Source of the DNA: RGIG7450 sp045577655
Lineage (GTDB): Bacteria > Bacillota > Clostridia > RUG12999
Assembly (NCBI GenBank): GCA_045577655.1
Contig: JAZNIU010000047.1
Span: forward strand, 1-24,427
Length of the DNA: 24,427 nucleotides
Direction of reading: 5' to 3'
Shown: positions 1 to 4,770 of the stretch, piece after piece
Position numbering within the stretch: the stretch's first letter is position 1
How the letters are laid out: each line of letters starts with the position of its first letter
Notes under the pieces: generated by a model
What the model was told of the DNA's origin: nothing
The model's database searches: none
The model's input: only the letters and a program-made list of their open reading frames with translations
Program-made: the position numbers and the translations under genes

Positions 1-43
1 CTTAATCAGCGGGTCCCGGGTTCGAGTCCCTGAAGGCGCACCA
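1..43 (+). tRNA. tRNA-Lys(CTT), 3' part only
   Basis: The first 43 bases fit canonical tRNA positions 34-76. They comprise three anticodon bases CTT, the 3' half of the anticodon stem, a 5-base variable loop, a T-arm with TTCGAGT, an acceptor 3' strand AAGGCGC, discriminator A and an encoded CCA. The window edge falls exactly at the anticodon, so the 5' half is missing. CTT reads lysine codons. The identity depends on the frame of the numbering, which fits without gaps, and on resemblance to clostridial tRNA-Lys acceptor sequences. Confidence 0.85.
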
Positions 44-50
44 TTTACAA

Positions 51-89
51 ATTAGAGCGCCTTGGCGCTTTTATCCAAGCCGCTCTGAT
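51..89 (+). other. Inter-tRNA hairpin
   Basis: The spacer between tRNA-Lys and tRNA-Glu folds into a long stem. Bases 51-59 pair with 81-89 (9 pairs, one G-T), there is a C-C mismatch at 60/80, and 61-65 pair with 75-79 around a 9-base loop. A competing small stem (56-60 with 65-69) is followed by TTTTA and looks like a weak terminator. The likely role is RNase processing of a multi-tRNA transcript; this is inference. Confidence 0.45.
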
Positions 90-92
90 TAT

Positions 93-167
93 GGCCCGTT
101 GGTCAAGCGGTCAAGACGGCGGCCTCTCACGCCGCAAACAGGAGTTCGACTCTCCTACGGGTCACCA
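93..167 (+). tRNA. tRNA-Glu(CTC)
   Basis: A complete cloverleaf is visible. The acceptor GGCCCGT pairs with ACGGGTC (one G-T), followed by A and an encoded CCA. The anticodon stem GCGGC/GCCGC encloses a 7-base loop with anticodon CTC at 126-128. The T-arm contains GGAGTTCGACTCTCC. The acceptor arms and start are nearly identical to the second glutamate tRNA at 503, which has the usual TTC anticodon, so this is a second isoacceptor that reads GAG. Confidence 0.95.
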
Positions 168-205
168 TTTTTCTTAAATGGTGATGATTCAGGGAAATTT
201 AATAC

Positions 206-234
206 TTGATTTTGGCTGAGAAATCAGTTAAAAT
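206..234 (+). promoter_or_regulatory. Promoter of the 5S rRNA gene
   Basis: A -35 box TTGATT (206-211) and a -10 box TAAAAT (229-234) are separated by 17 bases. The expected start of transcription, about 7 bases after the -10 box, coincides with the predicted 5' end of the 5S rRNA at 241. The spacer also contains a small dyad CTGA-GAAA-TCAG. This implies that the 5S gene is transcribed from its own promoter and not only by readthrough from the upstream tRNAs. Confidence 0.65.
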
Positions 235-240
235 ATAGCA

Positions 241-360
<120 letters not shown>

Positions 361-388
361 CATCCTCTCTGTGAGAGCAGGGAGGATG
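361..388 (+). other. Hairpin after 5S rRNA
   Basis: Bases 361-370 pair with 379-388 (10 pairs, one G-T) around an 8-base loop directly after the 5S sequence. There is no T-run behind it, so it is more likely a processing or protective hairpin than an efficient terminator, allowing readthrough into tRNA-Asn. Confidence 0.6.
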
Positions 389-396
389 GGAAATAT

Positions 397-472
397 TCCT
401 CCTTAGCTCAGTCGGTAGAGCATGCGGCTGTTAACCGCAGGGTCGTTGGTTCGAGTCCAACAGGGGGAGCCA
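397..472 (+). tRNA. tRNA-Asn(GTT)
   Basis: A 76-base cloverleaf with acceptor TCCTCCT pairing with AGGGGGA, a discriminator G and an encoded CCA. The anticodon stem GCGG/CCGC brackets a loop with GTT at 430-432, and the T-arm reads GTTGGTTCGAGTCCAAC. Asparagine tRNA directly behind 5S rRNA is a common arrangement in Firmicutes rRNA operons, although here the 16S and 23S genes are absent. Confidence 0.97.
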
Positions 473-474
473 GA

Positions 475-497
475 TTGAGTCTGATTTTCAGACTCAA
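475..497 (+). other. Inter-tRNA hairpin
   Basis: A perfect 9-bp inverted repeat (475-483 with 489-497) with a 5-base loop ATTTT lies between tRNA-Asn and tRNA-Glu(TTC). It has no T-run, so it is probably a processing element within the 5S-Asn-Glu transcript. Confidence 0.5.
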
Positions 498-502
498 CAT
501 AT

Positions 503-578
503 GGCCCGTTGGTCAAGCGGCCTAAGACTCCGCCCTTTCACGGCGGCAACACGAGTTCGAATCTCGTACGGGTCACCA
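503..578 (+). tRNA. tRNA-Glu(TTC)
   Basis: A 76-base cloverleaf with acceptor GGCCCGT/ACGGGTC, anticodon stem CCGCC/GGCGG and anticodon TTC at 537-539. The T-arm reads ACGAGTTCGAATCTCGT, and CCA is encoded. This is the standard glutamate tRNA of Firmicutes. It is the last gene of the RNA cluster, directly before the terminator. Confidence 0.97.
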
Positions 579-580
579 CG

Positions 581-612
581 TCGGAACAAGTTTCGCTTGT
601 TCCGATTTTTTT
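581..612 (+). terminator. Terminator of the RNA cluster
   Basis: A perfect 10-bp stem (581-590 with 596-605, TCGGAACAAG and its complement) has a 5-base loop and is followed by seven T residues (606-612). This is a textbook Rho-independent terminator that ends the 5S-tRNA transcript. Confidence 0.92.
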
Positions 613-864
613 GTGCAAAAAAATCAGTCACTTGCTTTACTGTTCCTCCTTTTTCGTAAAAAGGCTCGCTCGGCTTGCCTGTTCGTTTGTAAACGCACAC
701 ACGACGGCTCGCTGTCGCTACCACCTTTTTACGAATACGCCTTCGGCGTGGTGGCATCTAAATCGTTCGCCTCTTCCAAAAAAAACGACAATTTTCGTTA
801 TGAAAGTTGTCGTGTCTTTTTGTGCTCTTATCTTTTCACTTTTTTAATTTATGGGGGGTAAAAT
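613..864. other. Intergenic stretch with dense secondary structure
   Basis: Open frames cross this stretch but none has a ribosome binding site or a recognisable product, and the translations look like shadow sequence. What is visible is structure. Arms at 653-664 and 724-735 form a perfect 12-bp inverted repeat enclosing smaller dyads (684-688/691-695 and 702-705/714-717), with a GC-rich hairpin 737-749 next to it. A further long hairpin lies at 785-813. It may be a small structured RNA or the remains of a mobile miniature element. Confidence 0.4.
785..822 (+). terminator. Hairpin followed by a T-run, probable terminator
   Basis: Bases 785-796 pair with 802-813 over 12 positions (one T-G pair) around a 5-base loop GTTAT. 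GTCTTTTTG follows. The form is that of an intrinsic terminator on the plus strand, about 45 bases before the small gene at 865. It implies that something upstream, perhaps the folded block at 653-735, is transcribed. Confidence 0.55.
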
Positions 865-1098
865 ATGTTTATAAAGGTTGAGCTTTTAAAAAACTATTTA
901 ATAGACTTTATAAAATTCAGAATGCATGATTTTAACATTGATGCATCAAGGATTGCGGATACAACTGCTACACGGATGTTAGGGGAAATACAAGACGTTA
1001 TAAAAAACGATAATTATTCTGATTATGATGTGGTAGAAGAAATTGTTTGTATATTTGAAAAATATAATATAGATGCAGGCAGGCGTCACGACTTTTAA
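865..1098 (+). CDS. Small conserved-looking protein of unknown function
   Basis: A 77-residue protein. The ATG is preceded by a G-rich binding site (GGGGGG at 853-858) with 6 bases of spacing, and the gene is closed 5 bases after its stop by a strong terminator, which supports an independent single-gene unit. The sequence is soluble, mostly helical in character, and ends in a charged tail GRRHDF. The segment around residues 48-70 (SDYDVVEEIVCIFEKYNIDAG) looks like a conserved block. I recognise no domain and no membrane segment. It resembles short uncharacterised proteins of Clostridia, but that is a memory-level impression. No function is proposed. Confidence 0.75.
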   Translation: MFIKVELLKNYLIDFIKFRMHDFNIDASRIADTTATRMLGEIQDVIKNDNYSDYDVVEEIVCIFEKYNIDAGRRHDF

Positions 1099-1102
1099 TA
1101 AT

Positions 1103-1135
1103 AAAAACCAAGTCTTTTTTAAGACTTGGTTTTTT
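1103..1135 (+). terminator. Terminator after the small protein gene
   Basis: A 14-bp inverted repeat (1103-1116 with 1121-1134) has a TTTT loop and a T-rich 3' flank. The A-rich 5' arm makes it potentially bidirectional. It separates the gene at 865 from the hydrolase gene. Confidence 0.9.
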
Positions 1136-1185
1136 ATGTATTTTAAGAGACCGACAAGACAAAATAATTGTATGGGAGGGATTTT

Positions 1186-2157
1186 ATGTGTACTGCAATT
1201 TCGGTAACAAGCGGCGACAATTATTTTGGAAGAAATCTTGACTACGAACACACTTTTGGCGAAAAAATTGTTATAACGCCGAGAAATTATAAATTTGTCA
1301 TGAGAAACGGCAGAGAGATTAACAGTCATTATGCTGTGATAGGAGCTGCACTGCCATTTGATGGATATCCATTATATTTTGACGCTACTAATGAAAAAGG
1401 GTTAAGCATGGCGGGACTGAACTTTCCCGGCTATGCAAAGTATATGGGAAAAAAGAGCGGAAAAGAAAATGTTGCATCTTTTGAATTTGTGCCTTTTGTT
1501 TTATTTGGCTGTGAAACCGTTGCAGAGGCAAGTGAGCTTATAAAAGAAATAAATATAACGGACGAGGCGTTTAACAAAAAAATGAGTCCCACTCCACTGC
1601 ATTGGATGATAGCTGACAAAGATGAGTCGATAACAGTTGAGCAGACCGCCGATGGAATGAAAATATATAAAAACCCTGTGGGAGTTTTAACAAACAGTCC
1701 GGGGTTTGATATGCAGATGATGAATCTCACAAACTATATGTCCCTTTCGTCCGAAGAACCTGAAAACCGGTTTTCTGACAAAATTGATTTGTCTGTTTAC
1801 AGCAGAGGGATGGGAGGGATTGGTCTTCCCGGAGATTTGTCTTCTATGTCGAGATTTGTGAAGACCTGTTTTACAAAACTAAACTCTGTATTTGGTGAAA
1901 CTGAAGAGGAAAATGTTGCACAGTTTTTTCACATTCTCTATTCGGTATATCAGCAAAAAGGATGTGTAAAGGTGGGAGAGGGCTATGAAAAAACCAACTA
2001 CACTTGCTGCTGCAATACATCAAAAGGGATTTATTATTATACAACATATTATGGTAGCAGAATTTATGCGGTTGATATGAAAAGGGAAAATCTTGATGGA
2101 GAAAAGATTATAACCTATGACATGATAGAAACTGAAAAAATTTGCACGCAAAATTAA
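1186..2157 (+). CDS. Choloylglycine hydrolase family protein (bile salt hydrolase / penicillin V acylase type)
   Basis: 323 residues, close to the usual length of about 320. The protein starts MCTAIS, so Cys2 becomes the N-terminal nucleophile once Met is removed, as in Ntn hydrolases. Other family landmarks are GRNLDYE (Arg16, Asp19), AGLNFP (catalytic-loop Asn), LTNSP (second Asn) and GLPGDLSSMSRF (Arg). These are the bile salt hydrolase set, so deconjugation of glycine- or taurine-linked bile salts in the cytoplasm is the best guess; penicillin V or acyl-homoserine-lactone cleavage are family alternatives. The start is the ATG at 1186, 5 bases after GGGAGGG; a TTG at 1168 would put six residues before the catalytic Cys and would inactivate the enzyme. 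The gene is monocistronic, lying between two terminators. In the loop before GLPGD it has SRG where the C. perfringens enzyme has GQG, the stretch linked to conjugate preference. Confidence 0.9.
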   Translation: MCTAISVTSGDNYFGRNLDYEHTFGEKIVITPRNYKFVMRNGREINSHYAVIGAALPFDGYPLYFDATNEKGLSMAGLNFPGYAKYMGKKSGKENVASFEFVPFVLFGCETVAEASELIKEINITDEAFNKKMSPTPLHWMIADKDESITVEQTADGMKIYKNPVGVLTNSPGFDMQMMNLTNYMSLSSEEPENRFSDKIDLSVYSRGMGGIGLPGDLSSMSRFVKTCFTKLNSVFGETEEENVAQFFHILYSVYQQKGCVKVGEGYEKTNYTCCCNTSKGIYYYTTYYGSRIYAVDMKRENLDGEKIITYDMIETEKICTQN

Positions 2158-2206
2158 AAAGGATGTGACCCTTGACTTTAGTTTACCTCAAGTCAAGGGT
2201 CACATC
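2150..2206 (-). terminator. Long hairpin, strong terminator on the minus strand (bidirectional)
   Basis: A perfect 17-bp inverted repeat (2162-2178 with 2190-2206) has an 11-base loop. On the minus strand it is followed by TTTTTAATTTT, a strong termination tract that overlaps the stop codon of the hydrolase gene. On the plus strand the flank is TGTTCATTCTTATT, a weaker tract, so it probably also ends the hydrolase mRNA. The asymmetry favours a dedicated minus-strand transcript arriving from the right. Confidence 0.8.
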
Positions 2207-2490
2207 TGTTCATTCTTATTATCTAACGTCATGGTTAACCTCTCTTTCTTAGACTGTCTTTTGCTGCACACACATCTTTTTAACAATTAAAACCTTCACT
2301 CAGCATCAAAAGACGAATTGCTTGACTTTTCCAAACATGAAACTGAATTGAACGAACCTCTAACTACTCTTTTTTACTCCTTTTACATCTATATAAAACG
2401 TAACACCGTCGTGTCTTTCAGTTCAAATTCATTTTTCATTTTTGAAAAGTCTTAAGAAACTATTTCATTGGAATCTACCTTCCTTTCTTC
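2155..2490 (-). ncRNA. Candidate small RNA on the minus strand
   Basis: There is no protein gene in this stretch on either strand, but the minus strand has a promoter (2497-2526) and a strong terminator (2150-2206) about 340 bases apart. In minus-strand sense the 5' part folds: AAGAAA pairs with TTTCTT around an inner GGAA/TTCC stem, and TTTTCA/TGAAAA follows. Several very short reading frames lie along it, the best being ten codons (2200-2232, MTLDNKNEQM) after AGAGAGG. It matches no RNA family I recognise. Readthrough of the terminator would be antisense to the hydrolase mRNA. Confidence 0.45.
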
Positions 2491-2496
2491 ACCTAT

Positions 2497-2526
2497 ATCG
2501 TACCATGCCTGAATGGGCCATTTCAA
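2497..2526 (-). promoter_or_regulatory. Minus-strand promoter of the candidate small RNA
   Basis: In minus-strand sense, a -35 box TTGAAA (2521-2526) and a -10 box TACGAT (2497-2502) lie 18 bases apart. A TGG before the -10 box gives an extended -10 element. The -35 box matches 5 of 6 consensus bases and the -10 box 4 of 6. Transcription would start near 2490 and run left toward the terminator. Confidence 0.5.
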
Positions 2527-2600
2527 TACGCAATTTGCAAGAAAAAATAAAAAAGATTTTGTGCAGTAGGGAGAAATTTGTGTCAATTTTAAAAAATCTA

Positions 2601-2630
2601 TTTACAAAGAGTATATGAGTATGTTATAAT
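2601..2630 (+). promoter_or_regulatory. Upstream promoter before the zinc-ribbon operon
   Basis: A -35 box TTTACA (2601-2606) and a perfect -10 box TATAAT (2625-2630) are separated by 18 bases, with TGT in front of the -10 box as an extended element. The predicted start near 2637 lies only a few bases before a terminator hairpin, so the transcript would normally be about 40 nt. Confidence 0.7.
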
Positions 2631-2640
2631 AAATCTGTTG

Positions 2641-2674
2641 GGCAGTGAAGAAAAAGTCTTCGCTGTCTTTTTTC
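2641..2674 (+). terminator. Terminator or attenuator directly after a promoter
   Basis: Bases 2641-2651 pair with 2657-2667 (11 pairs, two G-T) around an AAAAG loop, followed by six T residues and CTTTT. It lies immediately downstream of the promoter at 2601-2630 and upstream of the promoter at 2690-2718. Confidence 0.85.
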
Positions 2675-2689
2675 TTTTGAAAAATTTAC

Positions 2690-2718
2690 TTGACGAAATG
2701 GTGGGTAATCGGTATAAT
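2690..2718 (+). promoter_or_regulatory. Main promoter of the zinc-ribbon operon
   Basis: A -35 box TTGACG (2690-2695, one mismatch) and a perfect -10 box TATAAT (2713-2718) are separated by the optimal 17 bases. The 5' untranslated region of about 45 bases carries a small perfect hairpin GCGAC-AAAAA-GTCGC (2734-2748) just before the ribosome binding site GAGAGGG (2756-2762). Confidence 0.88.
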
Positions 2719-2769
2719 AGAAATTGACAATAAGCGACAAAAAGTCGCAAGAAAAGAGAGGGAAAAAAC

Positions 2770-3255
2770 ATGAAAACATGTCCTAAATGTCAGGCACAAC
2801 TTAATGACGATGCAATTTTCTGCACAAGCTGCGGAACACAGTTTGCGAACACATCGGCTCCACAGGCTCCGCAACAGCCACAGTTTCAGCAATATGTTCC
2901 TTATTACAATCCCTATGACCATACAGCAGAATTTGATGCTAAAGATATATCGGAAAACAAAGTTATATCCATGTTGGTATATCTGATGGGTGTTTTTGGT
3001 ATAATTATTGCTCTTCTTATTGGCAAAGAATCTCCCTACACAGCTTTCCATGTACGTCAGTCACTTAAATTTATGGTTGTGGAAATACTTATGGGAATAG
3101 CAACCGCACTCCTTTTCTGGACAATTATTGTTCCTATTGCATACGGCATAATGTCTGTTGTTTTACTGGTTCTTAAAATTATATGCTTCTTCCAGATTTG
3201 TTCCGGCAAAGCTATTGAACCGCCAATTATCCGTAACTTAGGATTTTTGAAATAA
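2770..3255 (+). CDS. Zinc-ribbon membrane protein (DUF4870-like)
   Basis: 161 residues. An N-terminal zinc ribbon is formed by Cys4, Cys7, Cys18 and Cys21 (CPKC and CTSCG). A Pro/Gln-rich linker follows (about 28-50), and then a membrane part with segments at about 65-84, 101-121 and 122-143. The motif SPYTAFHVRQSLKF between the first and second segments is typical of DUF4870-type small membrane proteins, whose function is not known. The ribbon should lie in the cytoplasm. The gene has a strong promoter of its own and is followed after 13 bases by a second zinc-ribbon membrane protein, so the two probably act together. The family assignment is from motif recognition; the role is unknown. Confidence 0.85.
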   Translation: MKTCPKCQAQLNDDAIFCTSCGTQFANTSAPQAPQQPQFQQYVPYYNPYDHTAEFDAKDISENKVISMLVYLMGVFGIIIALLIGKESPYTAFHVRQSLKFMVVEILMGIATALLFWTIIVPIAYGIMSVVLLVLKIICFFQICSGKAIEPPIIRNLGFLK

Positions 3256-3268
3256 TAGGAGGCAGAAT

Positions 3269-4213
3269 ATGTTTTGTTCTAAATGCGGAAGAGAAAACAC
3301 AGATGGCGCAGCTTTTTGCCAGCAATGCGGCAAAAAACTTGGCGAATCACCAGCCGTTACAGTAGATGAGCAGCCTGCTACACCGGTATATGCTGCTCCA
3401 CAGCAGACCCCGGTGAACCCGATTGTTTCGATGATGAAAAGCCTTGCATCCTCGCCACTCTTTCTGGTGGCAGCTATTGCCTTCAGTGCATCGGTGCTCT
3501 TTTCGATTATAAGTTCGGCAACATTTGCACCGACAGTACTTTATGGAGTGTTGGATTCATTATACGAATATTTGCCATATGAAGTTGCTGACGGGATATG
3601 GGAATTTGCAGTAAGATTTATGGGTGGTAATATCTTAAGTAAAATTATCAGCAGTTTGCCGGCAATTCTGATTACATGCGGACTCTGGATGATATTTGCT
3701 GCAGGGAAAAACAGATTTATGCCCGGTATGAAAACAGGTGGTTTTACGCTTATAAGAGTTATTACCATTATATCTCTGGTAGGCGTTTGTCTGGGCGCAG
3801 CTGCAGTGGAAATTATTTTACTGGTTGCACTTATTGCTTCGGCACACTATATTGGAGAAGCAATGTTCATATTTGCACTGCTTATGGTGCTTGCGGCGAT
3901 AGTATATGCTTTTGAAATTATTTACTATGCAAAGGTAAGCGGTTCGCTTAAATGCACAAAAAAAGCTGCTGAGCTTGGAATTTATCCTGCGAAAATCTCC
4001 GGCTTTGTTGGAGTTATATGTTTTATCAGCGCCTTTTTCACTCTTATTAGCGGACTTATAAGTTTAATAAACTTTGGGGGAATAGTTGGACTTTTGTCAA
4101 CACTCTCATCGGCTACTGCTTCGGTGTGTTTCGGCATCGCTATATTCAGCGCCAAAAAGAAGTTTAAAGTGTTTGGGTTTACGCCAAATAATTATTATCA
4201 AAGACAAATTTAA
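3269..4213 (+). CDS. Zinc-ribbon multi-pass membrane protein
   Basis: 314 residues. The N-terminus is a zinc ribbon with Cys3, Cys6, Cys17 and Cys20 (CSKCGRE and CQQCGKK), followed by a Pro/Ala/Gln-rich linker to about residue 48. About six hydrophobic segments come next (roughly 63-83, 125-145, 161-187, 196-221, 242-262 and 268-294). No catalytic motif is visible. The AGGAGG-like site AGGAGGC lies 5-10 bases before the ATG. It sits 13 bases behind the first zinc-ribbon gene under the same promoter and is closed by the terminator at 4221. Zinc-ribbon/membrane proteins of this build are common and uncharacterised in Clostridia. Confidence 0.85.
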   Translation: MFCSKCGRENTDGAAFCQQCGKKLGESPAVTVDEQPATPVYAAPQQTPVNPIVSMMKSLASSPLFLVAAIAFSASVLFSIISSATFAPTVLYGVLDSLYEYLPYEVADGIWEFAVRFMGGNILSKIISSLPAILITCGLWMIFAAGKNRFMPGMKTGGFTLIRVITIISLVGVCLGAAAVEIILLVALIASAHYIGEAMFIFALLMVLAAIVYAFEIIYYAKVSGSLKCTKKAAELGIYPAKISGFVGVICFISAFFTLISGLISLINFGGIVGLLSTLSSATASVCFGIAIFSAKKKFKVFGFTPNNYYQRQI

Positions 4214-4220
4214 ATTGATG

Positions 4221-4252
4221 CAGGTGTATCTTTCAAGATACGCCTGTTTTTT
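4221..4252 (+). terminator. Terminator of the zinc-ribbon operon
   Basis: Bases 4221-4231 pair with 4236-4246 (11 pairs, one T-G) around a TTCA loop, followed by a run of six T residues. This is a clear intrinsic terminator. Confidence 0.9.
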
Positions 4253-4272
4253 ATTTAATATATCAATCTCTA

Positions 4273-4302
4273 TTGACATTTTACGGCAAAATGTAGTAAA
4301 AT
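4273..4302 (+). promoter_or_regulatory. Promoter of mscL and probably of the following operon
   Basis: A perfect -35 box TTGACA (4273-4278) and a -10 box TAAAAT (4297-4302) are separated by 18 bases. The start would fall near 4309, giving a short leader with GGAGG at 4319-4323, 9 bases before the mscL ATG. Confidence 0.85.
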
Positions 4303-4332
4303 ATAGGTATCTGTATATGGAGGTAATGTGAC

Positions 4333-4746
4333 ATGAAATTTATTGAAGAATTCAAGGCATTTGCAATGAAAGGAAACGTTGTTGATATGGCTGTCGGCGT
4401 TGTTGTGGGCGGTGCTTTCGGCAAGATTGTTACATCGCTTGTAAACGACATCATTATGCCGGTAATCAGTATCATTGTTGGCAAAATAAACATTAAAGAA
4501 CTGGCACTTGTTGTGGGTTCAAACGGTGAGGGCGAAGCAGTTTCTTTAAACTACGGACTGTTTTTGCAGAACATAATAGATTTTCTTATAATTGCACTGA
4601 GCATTTTTGTTGTAATTAAAATAATTGGCAAGTTCCGTGTGAAAAAAGAAGCGGTAGAAGAAGCGGCTGCTGCAGCAGAAGAAGCTACACCCGATCCGGA
4701 CATAGTTCTTCTTACTGAAATTAGAGATTTACTTAAAAAAGATTAA
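4333..4746 (+). CDS. mscL: Large-conductance mechanosensitive channel MscL
   Basis: 137 residues, the normal length. MscL opens under high membrane tension to release solutes during osmotic downshock; it works as a homopentamer in the cytoplasmic membrane. The sequence shows the N-terminal amphipathic start (MKFIEEFKAFAMKGNVVDMA), the pore-lining first helix with the Gly/Val-rich constriction GVVVGGAFGKIVTSLVND, a short periplasmic loop, the second helix at about 75-97 and a C-terminal helical bundle with an Ala/Glu-rich linker ending LLTEIRDLLKK. A strong promoter and GGAGG precede it. Its stop lies 24 bases before the radical-SAM gene with no terminator between, so it may be the first gene of a long transcript. 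Confidence 0.97.
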   Translation: MKFIEEFKAFAMKGNVVDMAVGVVVGGAFGKIVTSLVNDIIMPVISIIVGKINIKELALVVGSNGEGEAVSLNYGLFLQNIIDFLIIALSIFVVIKIIGKFRVKKEAVEEAAAAAEEATPDPDIVLLTEIRDLLKKD

Positions 4747-4770
4747 GATTTCCGAAAGGTTTTGGATTAA

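Noticed and set aside
494..847. Open reading frames on both strands across tRNA-Glu(TTC) and the folded block
   Set aside because: They overlap a certain tRNA gene and its terminator, have no ribosome binding site and give low-complexity shadow translations.
979..1329. Minus-strand frame of 116 residues
   Set aside because: It crosses a strong terminator and lies antisense to two better supported genes; no ribosome binding site and no recognisable motif.
2389..2439. Minus-strand 16-codon frame MKNEFELKDTTVLRFI within the candidate small RNA
   Set aside because: No ribosome binding site before its ATG; noted only as part of the candidate RNA, not as a gene.
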